Positions 23,107 through 34,878 of a stretch of 64,000 nt of DNA are shown here, in pieces. Below the pieces are notes generated by a model. It was not told the DNA's origin. It made no database searches and saw only the letters and a program-made list of their open reading frames with translations. Source of the stretch: Hysterangium stoloniferum (taxonomy: Eukaryota; Basidiomycota; Agaricomycetes; Hysterangiales; Hysterangiaceae); assembly GCA_015178975.1 (NCBI GenBank), contig WHVD01000163.1, positions 1-64,000 on the forward strand. Reading direction: 5' to 3'. The position numbers and the translations under genes were made by a program. Each line of letters begins with the position of its first letter. Position 1 is the stretch's first letter.

Positions 23107-24403
23107 ATGATCCCGAAATTCGTTTTTTCAGCTCTTATAGATTCCGGCTTGACTCATTGTTTTTTAGATACAAAATTCACACAAACAAATTCTTTGTCAA
23201 CCTATTCGATAAATCCCGTCGGTCTCCGCCTCTTCGATGGCACAAGTAATTCGGTTGTTACCCAAGCTTGTGATTTACCCATCAGTTTCCCTTGTGGAAC
23301 ATCTCAATTGGTCACTTTCTATGTGACCCAGTTAGACTCAAGGTGCTTGGTGGTCCTAGGACATAACCCACTACAATCCGTTGATTGACTGGATAGCTAA
23401 CAGTATAACATTCCAGACTCCCGCGGCAGCCGAGGAAACTGCGCCTATCTCGGCCTCCACGGCACCCATGGCCTTCCTGGCACCTGCAGTCTCGAGGACT
23501 CCTGTGATCCCTACGGCACCCATAGCTTCCCCGGAACCCACAGTGCCTCTGTCCATTTCTCTGATTAATGCTGCAGCTTTTATTAGGGCTTCAAAAATGG
23601 ATGGTTCCCAGGCATTCACTATCAACTTAAAAATTGATGAAGCAACTGGACGTTTTTCAACCCCAGTATCTGAATCTGAGCAAGCTGCTGACCTAGAAGG
23701 CATCCCGGAGAAATATCATGACTTCGCGGATGTTTTTAGCAAGCGGAAAGCTGACTGGCTTCTGCCTCACAGAGAATACGACTTAAAAATTGATCTTGAA
23801 GATGGCGCCCAGCCACCCCTAGAACATATTTACCTGCTCTCATCCACGGAACTTTCCGTGATCTGCGATTTCCTGGATGAACATTTGTCCATAGGTTTGA
23901 TCAGACCCTCAAAGTCTCCTTTTGGAGCACCTGTTCTGTTTGTCAGAAAAAAGGATGGATCCCTTTGACTATGTGTTGATTTTAGAGGACTCAATGCTGT
24001 CACCAAAAAGGATAAATATCCACTCCCACTTATATCTGATCTGCTCGATGCTCCGCGGAATGCCCAGATTTACACCAAAATAGATCTCAAGCATGCCTAT
24101 CATTTAGTCTGGATCGCCGCGGGCGACGAATGGAAAACCACTTTTAGAACCTGTTATGGGGCCTTTGAGTGGTTGGTGATCCCCTTTGGACTCACCCATG
24201 CTCCATCTGTTTTTCAGCATTTTATCAACGACATTTTCTCCGACATGCTCGATGTATGCATCATTGTTTACTTGGACGACATTCTTATCTACTCCGAGAA
24301 TCCTGCAGAACACGACAAACAGGTCTGTGAAGTTCTCCGGAGACTCAGACAACATGGTTTATTTGCAAATGGTAAAAAATATACTTTTGACATGGACTCT
24401 GTG
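23107..24403 (+). pseudogene. Element B pol, 5' part: protease and reverse transcriptase
   Basis: Protease motif ALIDSGLTH (family ALIDSGSTH; Ser to Leu) and LVVLGHNP, with a frame break near 23385. RT follows: KYHDFADVFSK, FLDEHLSIGLIRPS, ALFVRKK-type finger motif, a TGA at 23966-23968 in place of the usual Arg before [21 protein letters not shown], and an intact active site IVYLDD near 24270. It ends at 24403, where element C is inserted. Confidence 0.92.
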
Positions 24404-24876
24404 TGTGAGGAGTATGCTTTTACCACAGTTTCATTGTGGTAAAACACTCCTTTTATTTTATTTATATTTTACATATTCTATTCATATTTTTCTATCTTTC
24501 ATATTCTTTAAATATTGCATATTTCATTAGTTCGAAGCATTGTGTATACTTGTGGGTGCACTCAGCACCAATTAGAACTCAGACACACTTTTACCCAAGC
24601 ACCACCACTCGTAAGACATAAACTAGGCTACTACAAGCAGTGATCAGGGTAACGTGTCAGCTACCACATAGGTAGCATTATCTGAACTACTGAATACTTC
24701 TGGCCTTGAACTATAACAGTCGAGGCCTCCACTCGAACCATCACACTCGTTGACTCCTTCGTCATCTCGTGCTCTTTCTCTCACTTTCTCTTATATTGCA
24801 CCAAATAGGTCAATATCCTTCCTTTCTACTCTTTTCTTTGTATATAGAACGGTCAGAACTTCCGCCACTCTTCACA
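24404..24876 (+). repeat. 5' LTR of element C (LTR-1)
   Basis: TGTGAGGAGT to ACTCTTCACA, 473 bp. Bases 24415-24441 form a hairpin: TTTTACCACA, loop gtttcat, TGTGGTAAAA, extended by GGAGT/ACTCC outside a small bulge. Confidence 0.95.
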
Positions 24877-24877
24877 G

Positions 24878-24890
24878 TGGTGATCCGGGC
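24878..24890 (+). other. Likely primer-binding site of element C
   Basis: TGGTGATCCGGGC starts one base after the 5' LTR. It begins with TGG, as expected for pairing with a tRNA 3' CCA end. Which tRNA is meant was not determined. Confidence 0.55.
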
Positions 24891-25054
24891 TGGACCATAC
24901 TTTCCCTACAAAGAAAACCTCTTTTTATTCAACTATCAAATTCTAAATACAAAAGGCTGTCTAGAACTCCTCACACGCTGAGCGTCGCGAATCTGGTTAA
25001 AATGGAAGGTAACTTGAACTTCGAGCAGTTGAGTCCCTTGGAAAGGCAAAATGC

Positions 25055-26068
25055 TTGCATCTTCATGAAGGATACCTGGTCTTCCCACTGAGACAAGTTA
25101 TGCTCGAGCATCATGGCCAACTACTTTATTCGGAGCCTGTCAATGTGAAGTGGAGCTCCTATTATGCTTCTCGAGTTTCGAGGGATAAGGTCATTGCTGC
25201 CATGAAGGATTCCAGGACTAGATACCCATTCATGCCTGCAACAGTAGCAGTTGGGCTAGGTCGGTATCATGGCATCATATCAGCACAGGATTTATTCACT
25301 TGGCCTGGAACTCTCGACAAGGTAACAAAGTTGATCCCAAAGTGGTCAAATGAAGTGATGTTCTTCCGAGAAAAGGGAATAGCAGGTATCAAGATGGAAC
25401 TGTTCATTCTGCTCTCCGATTTACTTTGTGTGCATGATGATCTACTACAGATTATGCATGTATTGCTCAGAGGGGACCACATCGTGCCAAGGGTTGATAC
25501 AGATTTCATATACATTAAAACATTGAAGGAATCCATATACAGTAAACCCTCGAATGTGTGTTTCGCCTACTTTACTCTCAGGTCAAGATTGATGCACAAC
25601 CTGGAGAGATGTAACAAGATGATGGCAGAATCGCTCAATGGGTTTGATGAGCCAACACGAACACCCTCTGGTCCCTTTCACGAAGAATGTCCTGGAATCT
25701 ATGCCAGATCAACTCCCAAAAACAGACAGTCGTCTTTCTCAAATGTGTCTGCAGAAAAGATCACAGCCAAAGTCATCTCCAGTCCCCCATCATCCTCAGG
25801 TCAAGATTCGCAGTGTCCTGACAAATCTCGCCATCCATCACTTATCCATCCTATCCCATTTACTCTGCCGAGTGGACCCTCCAACAAGTCGTCCAATAGC
25901 TTGAATGATTGGGACTGCAGTAAAGGCTTGGAAACTGGGAGGCAGAAATCAAACGATGGTTCTGACAATAGAAAAGGCTCAGAACAGAACTCACCAACGG
26001 TAAAGCCATCCCATCTTGCAGGACTCGACAAAAGCTTTCCCATGGAGGTACCACTGGGAATTCGTTGA
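25055..26068 (+). CDS. Unknown 337-codon ORF carried by element C
   Basis: The only long, well-composed ORF in element C. The first ~200 residues look globular (VNVKWSSYYASRVSRDKVI, GRYHGIISAQDLFTWPG, MELFILLSDLLCVHDDLL). The last ~130 are serine/proline/asparagine-rich and probably disordered. The first ATG in frame is probably not the original start: an ATG at 25002 opens MEGNLNFEQLSPLERQNAC in another frame and would join after a one-base shift near 25050. There is no zinc knuckle, protease DSG or RT motif. Being first after the primer site, it sits where gag is expected, so it could be a divergent gag; a captured host gene is the other option. I do not recognise the family. Confidence 0.55.
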   Translation: MHLHEGYLVFPLRQVMLEHHGQLLYSEPVNVKWSSYYASRVSRDKVIAAMKDSRTRYPFMPATVAVGLGRYHGIISAQDLFTWPGTLDKVTKLIPKWSNEVMFFREKGIAGIKMELFILLSDLLCVHDDLLQIMHVLLRGDHIVPRVDTDFIYIKTLKESIYSKPSNVCFAYFTLRSRLMHNLERCNKMMAESLNGFDEPTRTPSGPFHEECPGIYARSTPKNRQSSFSNVSAEKITAKVISSPPSSSGQDSQCPDKSRHPSLIHPIPFTLPSGPSNKSSNSLNDWDCSKGLETGRQKSNDGSDNRKGSEQNSPTVKPSHLAGLDKSFPMEVPLGIR

Positions 26069-27675
26069 CATAAACCCCTAATCCCAGAATGGGGGGTGCT
26101 GACAAAGTTTCTGTGAATGGAAGATGACCATGGACACACTGCACTGGATACCCCTCGACAGACCAAGCCGAGGACAGATACTTTCCCATTTGACCCAGGA
26201 CGCTCCCTCAAAAATTATGTCGCATGGAGGACAATTGTTATGTTTCGAGATTGTTCTGGAACAACAATTTCGCAACAGGGGGGCAGTATAGGGGGTATAG
26301 GAGAAGGCACATATGGGATCGTCACCTATTGCCAGCAAGAGCATGCAAACGACTTTGTCACCAGTCTCGCTGATAGAACAGTCAAGAGTGGGGTGCAGTA
26401 CGTTAGCACATGGATGTGGGTGTGGCAGCGTGTAAAAGACTATGTCACCAGTCTCGCCAGTGAAACGGTTGAGAGCTAGGTGCAGTGTGTAAGCACATAG
26501 CTGCACAGGCGTGCAAGCACGTAAACACGTCATGCAGGGGCATTTGATGTTGCTTAAGGAATGGCCGGTGGATGCTGTGACTGTAGATGACACGAGTGCA
26601 CAACTGCACTGCGCGGGAGCGCAAGTGCACTGCACAGAAACACAAGTGTGCTGTGCGGGTGTGCACAACGCATGGAGGTGGTGCGTGCGCACGACGGGTG
26701 GATGTGGTGCGTGCGCATGGCACGTGGAGGTGGTGCATACACATGGCGCGTGGCTGTGGGCGCGCCACATTGGTGCGCAAGTGCACTGCGTGAGTGCGCT
26801 GCGTGAGTGTGCAGGTGGGTTGCACAGGAGTGCACACATACCACACAGGTGTGCAAGCACACTGCGCAAGCACGTCAGCATGTCGTGTGGGTGCACAACT
26901 GCAGGCGCATGGGTACACTGCGTAAGAATGATGCAGACAATGAGGATAAACTCATGCTTACTGCCGAACAAGAAAAGCAACGCAAAGACAGATAAGAATA
27001 AGGAGTGGGAGGCAGAGCTGGAGAGACAGGGCGTGGAGAAGATCAATCTGTTGACTATTCCGCCCCCTCCGCTCGCTGAGCCACAGCCGTCCTTGTCCTC
27101 CTTTTCGGCCACTGCGCTGCTGTGCTTTGCGCCGCCCTTCTCAAAATGGCACCTTTTGTTACTCTTGAGTCCGACGAATTCGAGGGTGTGCAGCACGAGT
27201 GTACAAGTGCGGTGCATGGGCACAGTTTGAAGGTGCATAGGCGCAGCTTGAAGATGTGCTGCATGGGTGTGCAGGTGCGCCAAGTGTGGCAAGGGTGTGG
27301 TTCAAGGATGCACTTCGCGGCAGTTTGAGGGCACACTGTGTGGCGATTTGAGGGTGTGCTGTGCAGGTGTACAAGTCAGTTGGTGGATGGCATCACTGAG
27401 CAAGACGATGCCAGAGAAGTGGACATCCCTTACCCAGTCCTTCCAAACGATGAGGAGATGGGGTGAGGTTGACAGTCGAGTATGACAGAGTAAAAGACTG
27501 ACTTCCAAAACTTGTGGACACATGTGTCCACAGGGCCGTGTCACCTCATAACGAAGCCTTCACACCATCTCAATCTTCAACGTCATCTACTCTTAGCCTT
27601 CCCCTCTGCTAAAGCTTCATACTGAAATAGTCGAAGCTCTGTTCTTCTAAGCCTTTCAACTTACAGGTTCAGGTC
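26069..27675. other. Low-complexity GTGC-rich internal DNA of element C, part 1
   Basis: From about 26460 to 27400 the plus strand is built from degenerate words such as gtgcactgcg, gtgcgcacga and gtgcaggtg. These give long open frames on both strands (one of 404 codons on the minus strand) with CTHAP-like repeats; these are treated as artefacts of the repeat. Near 26230-26300 a 65-bp motif ending ggggggcagtataggggg recurs at 32585-32650. The last five bases, AGGTC, are the target duplication of the nested LTR. Confidence 0.6.
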
Positions 27676-30600
27676 TGTGATGTATTAGCCTTATTTTAAT
27701 ACTATTTTCCGAAAAAGGAGTCCAATGCTCTATCAAAATGTGCAAATACTCAATTCACTGCAAGGTAAAATAATTTAAGTATTTGATATTAATCAGTGGC
27801 AGCCTAAATAGACTTAGAACCCCTGAAGTCAAGAGTTTACTTGAATATATGCACCCGACTTCGCAAAGAAGGTTTTGAGAGCTGCTTGTGCAAGCTTGTT
27901 CTTTTTCTGTAAAAACACTACTAAAATATGAATAACAATTCACTGATTCAGAATCTAGATTCATCTTCGATTCTAGCTAGTTTATATATATTTTATACTA
28001 TTTCTCAAACAGTAAAAATATTTATAAACAGGTCAAAAGATTAGATATAGAATAAAACACTATTTGGCTAATATATGCTTTATTTACACTAACCTACAGG
28101 GTCTACTGTGATCTTAATGTAGTCTTAAGGATTCTGCAAGGATATTCTCAGTATTTGTTTATGTGAATATGCTTTACTGATTCACAATAAATGAACAAAG
28201 GAACGGGATTATTTGCAATGTAATAAACAGTCAAATTACTCAACTAGAGGTGACTGAAGTTTTAGACTACAAATAACAATGTAAAGAAAACTAATAATCG
28301 GTACTCAATTAAGAGATGACTATAGTATAAAGGATTAATACCAGAAGCTCAACAAGAGGTGGCAGGGAATCCTGATTGGTCAGAAGAGTGACCAAGGGGT
28401 AGGATTATTGTCAGAAGCTCAACAAGAGGTGACAAAGGGATCCTGAGATAACTTAGGTCAGCAGCTCAACTAGAGATGACTAAGTGTTTGTATATATTTG
28501 TCCAACAGCCCAACAAGGGGTGGAATAAACTGCTTGCAGCAGTGGCACACTATAAAATGTAGTAAAGATTGATTGATTTATTCTTCAAGGCTGGAGCTGA
28601 GCTCCTTATATACATTTTGGTCTGAGATATTTAGAAGATTCTAGAAGATTGAATGATGTCATTCTGGAAGGAATGATGTCATTTAGAAGATTCTAGAAGA
28701 TTGAATGATGTCATTTAGAATTTTCTAGAATTTTCTAGAGCATAGTGGAAGGTTCTAACTACTTCTAAGACACCATAGAATATTCTTGGCATAATAGAAC
28801 TTACTGGAATCTTATAGAATATTCTACAATTTTCTATCTATTATTAGTACCTATTAACTACTATTACTTTGGCAGCCACTGGAATGTTCCAGAGATTTCC
28901 GGTTTTTGCTGTAGTAGCATATATGATTATATAATGCTCTCGCACCTGTGGGCGCGCATGACACCCTTCGCGTCTTGTGACTGTCACATGTTGTGACAGT
29001 CGCGTGCCTGTGTGACCGTCCTTTGTGACTGTCGTGCGCCTTTGTGACTGTTGCGCGCCTTTGTGACTGTTGCGCGCCTTTGTGACTGTTGTGCGCCTTT
29101 GTGACTATTGCGCGCCTTTGTGACTGTCACTGTAAGACTAGTATCTGCTGCAGGTGCAGACAGACACTAGAATGAGTGATGAGGAATAAACCACTACTGT
29201 ATCATAATCCACATGTACAGAATATATACAAGTGGAGAACAATGGGGATGAGAACAATAGGAGTGAGAACAATGGGAGTGGAACAATGGGATATGGTGAA
29301 CAATGGGATCAAATATTACCAAATCACAGTGTAGGGAGTGCCACTCCCTTACACCTCCCAGGCACTTGAATGTTGACTGTCCCCAGTCAACCCACCATCA
29401 GAGTTTGAAAGGGCATCCCGGAAGCTGTCAGTCAAACCATTTTAATCATCATTAAATTTGTACCTCCTGCACTGCCGAATTTTGACTTCTTGCTTTCTAG
29501 CTTCTTTGCCTCACAGACGCTGCTGAATTTTGACTTCTTGCTTTATAGCTTCTTTGTCTCATGGAGCCAGGATAAGTGATGAGAGAAATGAGGATTTTGA
29601 GAGGCTTGTGTGAGATCCAACGGGTGGTAGATGGATGGGATGGGGTGGAACAGAGCTGGCAAAACATGGATGGGGTGTAGGACTGATAAAAGTGCACTGA
29701 TGAACGAGACAGATCATGAACGCGCGCCGATAGAAAGGAACAGACGCGGGATGCGCCGATGGACAAGAGTGACGCGAATGAGGGGGGCGTTGATGCGGAC
29801 GTGCGCTGGGGGTGTGTGGCGGTGTATGTGCACGGGAAGCACGCGCAGCGGCGAGGTTGCAGGGCGTGTACGGCAGTCATCATTATCATCTAATTGGGGA
29901 AGTGCGAGTGCCAACAGGCGCTGACGTCTCTTAACGGAGTGTGGAGACGACTGAGACCGATGTGATATGGGTGACGGACGCGACGACACGCTGAAGTGAG
30001 GAGATGTGGCGAGGCGGCGAAGGGGACACACGCGACGATGGGGCGAGGCGGCGATGTGGTGATCCGACGATGCGGTGATGGACGATGCGACGATGCGACA
30101 ATGGGGCGAGACACGACGGTGAGGCGGCGAAGTGGGCAGACGCGACGAGTACGCCAAGGTGGACAGACGCGGTGAGTGGACTGAGGGGTGACAGACGCGA
30201 CGGATACGCCGAGTGAGGACAGACGCAGCGATGCGCCGAAAATGACAGATGCAGCAACGCGCCGAAGTGGTGGGTGAAGAAGACTCTTAATCTTAAGGCA
30301 AGGTTCGACGAAGAGTGAGGCTCCAATATGTAAGATATGTTGTGCTGTGAGCGCAAGATATCTAAAGTGAAAAGATCTGGAAAATCTGATGATATTCTAG
30401 AGAACTTGAGAGACTTTATATACAGTAAACTCGAGTGGCACAACCTTTAAAGAACAAAGCACATGTTGAAGACAATGAAAAAAAGAACAATGGAGGTGGA
30501 ATATTCTAGCGGAATATGACAATATAATCTTCGCACAATGATATAGAACAAAGGAAATATAGAGACAATGGGAAAGGAACATGTGGCTACTAACCGCTCA

Positions 30601-31211
30601 ACACAATAGAACGCGTGACGTCACGCGTATTAATGACAAGATCACCGTGTAGGGAGTACCACTCCCTTACATCACGCGCCTTTGTGACAGTCGCATGCCT
30701 TTGTGACCGTCGCGTGCCCTTGTGACAACTGTCACTTGTTGTGATGGCTGTCACTCGTTGTGAGGAGTTTCCCACGTGCCGTATAATAAACACATGTGGC
30801 CGGCTTTATATTATTATAATTATTATATTTATTTTTAGTTAGTTATAAATATAATATTTCATTATAATAATATAAATATATATATTACCTTGATTATGCG
30901 CGATAATTTCGCATCGTGTTTTGTCGGCATCGGAGTTTGAAATATCATGTGAATGTCACATGATTACTCACGCGTTGTGAATAAGCGCTGAGTCCCCGAC
31001 ATATTAATCAAAAAAGAATAAAAAGTAGAAATTCAATAACTTGCTCAATCTATTAGATAAAAATACAAAATAAATTGTATAAATTCATGATAAATCAAAC
31101 AAATATTGTACAATTTAATCGTCACAATATAATTACATTTGAATATTTGTTTTCACAATTTGTTAGGGGAAATTGTTTAAAAATCAGAAAAAAACTTAGA
31201 AATACATAACA
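27676..31211 (-). mobile_element. Solo LTR of family LTR-6 with nested TRIM-like element, TSD AGGTC
   Basis: Starts TGTGATGTATTAG and ends ACATAACA, the reverse of the copy at 17176-19312. AGGTC lies on both sides (27671-27675 and 31212-31216). Length is 3536 bp, of which 29131-30671 is a further insertion, so the LTR itself is about 2.0 kb. The middle holds 19-bp units of the type tttgtgactgttgcgcgcc. The 69-codon ORF of the other copy is present here, identical, at 27755-27964 on the minus strand. Confidence 0.93.
29131..30671 (+). mobile_element. Small TRIM-like LTR element nested in LTR-6
   Basis: It begins TGTAAGACTAG and ends ACTCCCTTACA, interrupting the 19-bp repeat array; TCAC is repeated on both sides (4 bp). 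The left terminal repeat is 29131-29353 and the right probably 30329-30671. Both end with gtgtagggagt(g/a)ccactcccttaca and hold the palindrome GGGAGT-CC-ACTCCC. The 1-kb interior has no retroelement protein, only cgacgatgcg-type low complexity. The left repeat is shorter, so one LTR is deleted or the pair is old. Confidence 0.6.
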
Positions 31212-31216
31212 AGGTC

Positions 31217-33182
31217 GATTTGGGCTCAGCATGCGACAATTTCCAATGAGGCATTCATAGAGTCGGTTTCAGTTTGTGACGCCTTGCAACAGAGTGTCCA
31301 CAGGTTCAGGTCTGGGTTCAGTGCAGCACACGGTGTTCAATGAGGTACAAGGGGTCTCACTTTCACAGTACCAACATCTCCCTCCTTGAGCTGCATGTTC
31401 ACTTGATGGCTTTACGGGTACATAAGGGCACTGCGTGGGTACACAAAGGCACTGTGTGGGTACACAAGGGCACTGCGTGGGTACGCAAGTGCACTGTGTG
31501 CGAGTTCACCAGGCAGGTATGCAAGTGCACCACATGCGAGCGCACCATGTGAGTACACAAGGGCACCGCGCGGGTGCACACATGCACGACCACGCTGCAC
31601 AAGTGCGTGACTGCGTGATTGCGCTGTACGAGTGTGCGACTGCACGACTGCGCTGCACGGGTGCATGACGGTGCAACGGTGCGACAGCGCGACGGTGCGA
31701 CTGCATGACAGTACGACTGAGCGATGGTACGACTGCGTGACTGTGCCGCAAGAGTTCACAACCGCACGACTGCGCTGCACAGGTGCACGATGGCACGACT
31801 GTACGACGGTGCGACTGCGTGATGGTGCGACTGCGCAACGGTACAACTGTGTGACTGGGCTACATGAGTGCACAACTTGTGCTACACGGGTGCGCAAATG
31901 CAGTGTGGGGGCACAGCTTGAAGATATACTACATCGATGCACTCGTAGCTCATGGGCTGCACAACACCATGCCTCAATGACCTCACCGATGGATGCTGAC
32001 TTCTAATGGAGCTCATGAGCCACGCCAATGTGCTCGTCGTTTGCGGTCGAATTTGCGAGTTGCGTTGATGCACTCATCTCTCACGGTCAAATTCACAAGC
32101 ATCCTTCTCACACCCGTCGACGCACCTGTAGCCCTCTGGCCACGCAACACCGTGCCCTGACAGTATTTCGCCAACAGACAGGGACTCTTTCCCCTCCACC
32201 CCCTTCCCTTTACTTTTATCAGATACATCTGGACAGAACTATGTGACCCGACGTTCGATTTCAGTTCGTGTGTTTTCGTTAGGCACAGCAACGACACGCA
32301 TTTGCAATAGGCATGACTTGTGATGTCAAATTTGGCCTCGACGGGGGCAGGAGAAGTGGTTATGTGCCTGTGTTGGGATTTTGGAGTGAGGAATGTGTAC
32401 ACACCCAACTCAAGTGCCATATTCGGGTTCATTATTACAATTGTACTGAACTCAGTCAATTTCGTGATTTTTTCTTTTTCCTTCAGACTCGCCCACCTAC
32501 TTGAAGCATTACTGGACACTTTCTAGACCTGCCATGGGCTAGACCTTTCGGGAACACAGACTGCAACCTAACTGTGCACAATAATGGTTAATTTGCGAGA
32601 TCGTGGTGGAATCACAATATCGCAAAGTGGGGGGCGGTATAGGGGGTATAGGGTATACATCCTGGCATGCTGCTAGGTCCCATAGACTAGCAGCATGGAA
32701 AGATCCTAATCCCGAGTCTTACACTATCTCGCCACAGCAAAGCATCATAAACCTCCTCCGGTACTCATTTAAGGAGGAGGAGATTCTGATGGACTCTAAT
32801 GATAGCTTACCCTCCTAACCCCAAGATGCACTTCCCAACGAGTTACATGACAGTCTGTCTGCCTACAGGACATCTACTATGAGGAATGCCTCGTGTCCTG
32901 GAAGGAGACAATGTGGCAGTGTCTAGAAGGCAATCAAGTAGTCCATTTGCTGTTCGAGGACTGAAGGAGTGCTCGACTAGGGACTGAAGGAAAAGAATGG
33001 ATCTATTTTTTTTCCCCTTCCCTTCCCTCCCTTTTTCCACATCGACATCTTTCCTTACTGCCCATAAACCCACCAACCTCTCTTTGAATACTGGGGTCTT
33101 GGCACCTTGCAGTTTGGGGGGCTCCACACAAGACACCTGGGGGGCATCCCCGAAGCTTTCCAGAACTTCATATAGCACATCC
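31217..33182. other. Internal DNA of element C, part 2
   Basis: 31400-31960 continues the GTGC-type repeats (gtgggtacacaagggcactgc). 32585-32650 repeats the motif seen at 26230-26300. The 3' end (about 33080-33182) reads STQDTWGAS in one frame and resembles LQDAWGGVPS from the same position in element D, so elements C and D share their 3' internal sequence. No enzyme domain was found. Confidence 0.55.
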
Positions 33183-33200
33183 CTTCGAACTGGGGGGCAC
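33183..33200 (+). other. Polypurine tract of element C
   Basis: CTTCGAACTGGGGGGCAC directly before the 3' LTR. The equivalent in element D reads CTTCGACCTGGGGGGCAC, confirming the family link. Confidence 0.75.
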
Positions 33201-33455
33201 TGTGAGGAGTATGCTTTTACCACAGTTTCATTGTGGTAAAACACTCCTTTTATGTTATTTATATTTTACATATTCTATTCATATTTTTCTATCTTTCATA
33301 TTCTTCGAATATTGCATATTTCATTAGTTCGAAGCATTGTGTATACTTGTGGATGCACTCAGCACCAATTAGAACTCAGACACACTTTTACCCAAGCACC
33401 ACCACTTGTAAGACATAAACTAGGTCTACTACGAGCGGTGATCAGGGTAACGTGT

Positions 33456-34178
33456 TGTTACGACTGTGTCGTAACCCTTCGCAAACCGACGGCCCCCGAT
33501 GGAATACCCTCGTTATACGTCTCCGACAATACAACACCTCGGAAGCCGTCGGACCCCCGACGCTGACGTATGCTCTCCGGTCAATCAAACCCGACTACGC
33601 CTTTCTGTCTGGTTATGTTTTGACATGTCCCTTTCATCATGTTGATCCGTCTCATCTTATGTTCCACATATGTCTAACTATATTTGTAGTCCTTGAACTA
33701 TTTCCTTTTATCGTAATTTCCATTCTCGGTTATCATCGGCCTCCGAACTAATCATAAACTTCCTGTTCCTAGTCAAGCTTATTGTTAATGCCGTTTTCCG
33801 CCCTCCTCCCCATTAGTACTTTCTAGACACCTGTTACTTGTATATGAACTCGCTGTAATTGTAGTTACTAGGCAATCAGAATATCGACTCAGAATACCCT
33901 CATACGTCTGTAGCAGTCTCATACTAGGAGAATCTCTCTTCCGCCTTCGCGTGCGCTCGCCCACTCTCGGCCCCGACCCCTTGGCCCGACACCTGACTTT
34001 TCCTTCGGTTCCGATCGGTGTCTTGCCAAAAAGTTCTTCTTAGGATTTAGTCTTCGCCTGTCCGAAATTTAAGGACAACCTACGGATATTTGCGAGGGCG
34101 CAGCATATAAGCTGAAGCCAAGTCCTTCCGATCGGTCCCCGTCGGCCACCGACATTAGTCAGTTTCTAGTTCTTAACA
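33456..34178 (+). mobile_element. Solo LTR of element-A family (LTR-2), TSD CGTGT
   Basis: TGTTACGACTG to TTCTTAACA, 723 bp, with CGTGT on both sides (33451-33455 and 34179-34183). It is the inverse orientation of element A LTRs and shows that the A family was still moving after element C had inserted. Confidence 0.95.
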
Positions 34179-34236
34179 CGTGTCAGCTACCACATAGGTA
34201 GCATTATCTGAACTACTGAATACTTCTGCCTCAAAC

Positions 34237-34878
34237 TGTGAAGGGTATGCATATATGCATAATTGGACTAAGGAATAATAGTTGGATTATAGTACTTTAT
34301 TATTTACTTTTTATTTTCTTTATTTACATTCTTTCAATATTTCGAGCATACCCTTATTTTGTAGTTTGAAGCTTTGTGTATACGTGTGGGCGCTCTCGGC
34401 ACCAAATGATAGACACTTTTCACCCAGCAGACACCACCTCGTAAACGACCAGACGTCGAATAGTGAGAGGTGTCAAGGGTAAAGTCTCAACTACCTATCA
34501 AGGTAGTGTTCTCTTGCATACTAACGTACTTTGAACTCGAACCGCGAAGGTCGAGTTCCCCTCTAAGGTCTTTGCGCTCGTCAACACTATAGTTGACTCG
34601 CGCTACTATATCTTTACTTTAGATATTCAGCTTCTCGTTGATTATCTATCTTACATCTAGCTACGAGTTGTACCATGAAGGTCAACTCTTTCCTTCTCTC
34701 ATTCTAGCCGTCAAGAGCAACTGTACAGTTGCTCTTGTGACGCATAGCGTGTCTCCTTACTAGTACTGCCGGTCTATTAATCTACGGTATTGCACTGTAC
34801 GGTCAATACCTACTAATAGTAGTTGAATAAACACTATTCTTCGTATATTGAACGGTCAGAATCTAGCGACTCTTCACA
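34237..34878 (+). mobile_element. Solo LTR of family LTR-3, TSD CAAAC
   Basis: TGTGAAGGGTATGC to GACTCTTCACA, 642 bp, with CAAAC on both sides (34232-34236 and 34879-34883). Ends are related to LTR-1, but the body differs. Confidence 0.95.

Noticed and set aside
24750..25091. Plus-strand ORF spanning the LTR/internal boundary of element C
   Set aside because: It starts inside the LTR and crosses the primer site; it recurs with the LTR copy at 34892. A chance frame.
26078..27292. 404-codon ORF on the minus strand with Cys/His/Thr-rich repeats
   Set aside because: It is open because of degenerate GTGC-type low-complexity DNA; overlapping frames on both strands are equally open and equally repetitive, and no domain is present.
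29714..30157. 147-codon minus-strand ORF, Ser/His/Arg-rich
   Set aside because: Built from cgacgatgcg-like low complexity in the TRIM-like element; no conservation or domain.
31412..31942. 176-codon minus-strand ORF, Arg/Ser/Thr-rich
   Set aside because: Another frame of the GTGC-type repeat region in element C, with mirror ORFs on the other strand.
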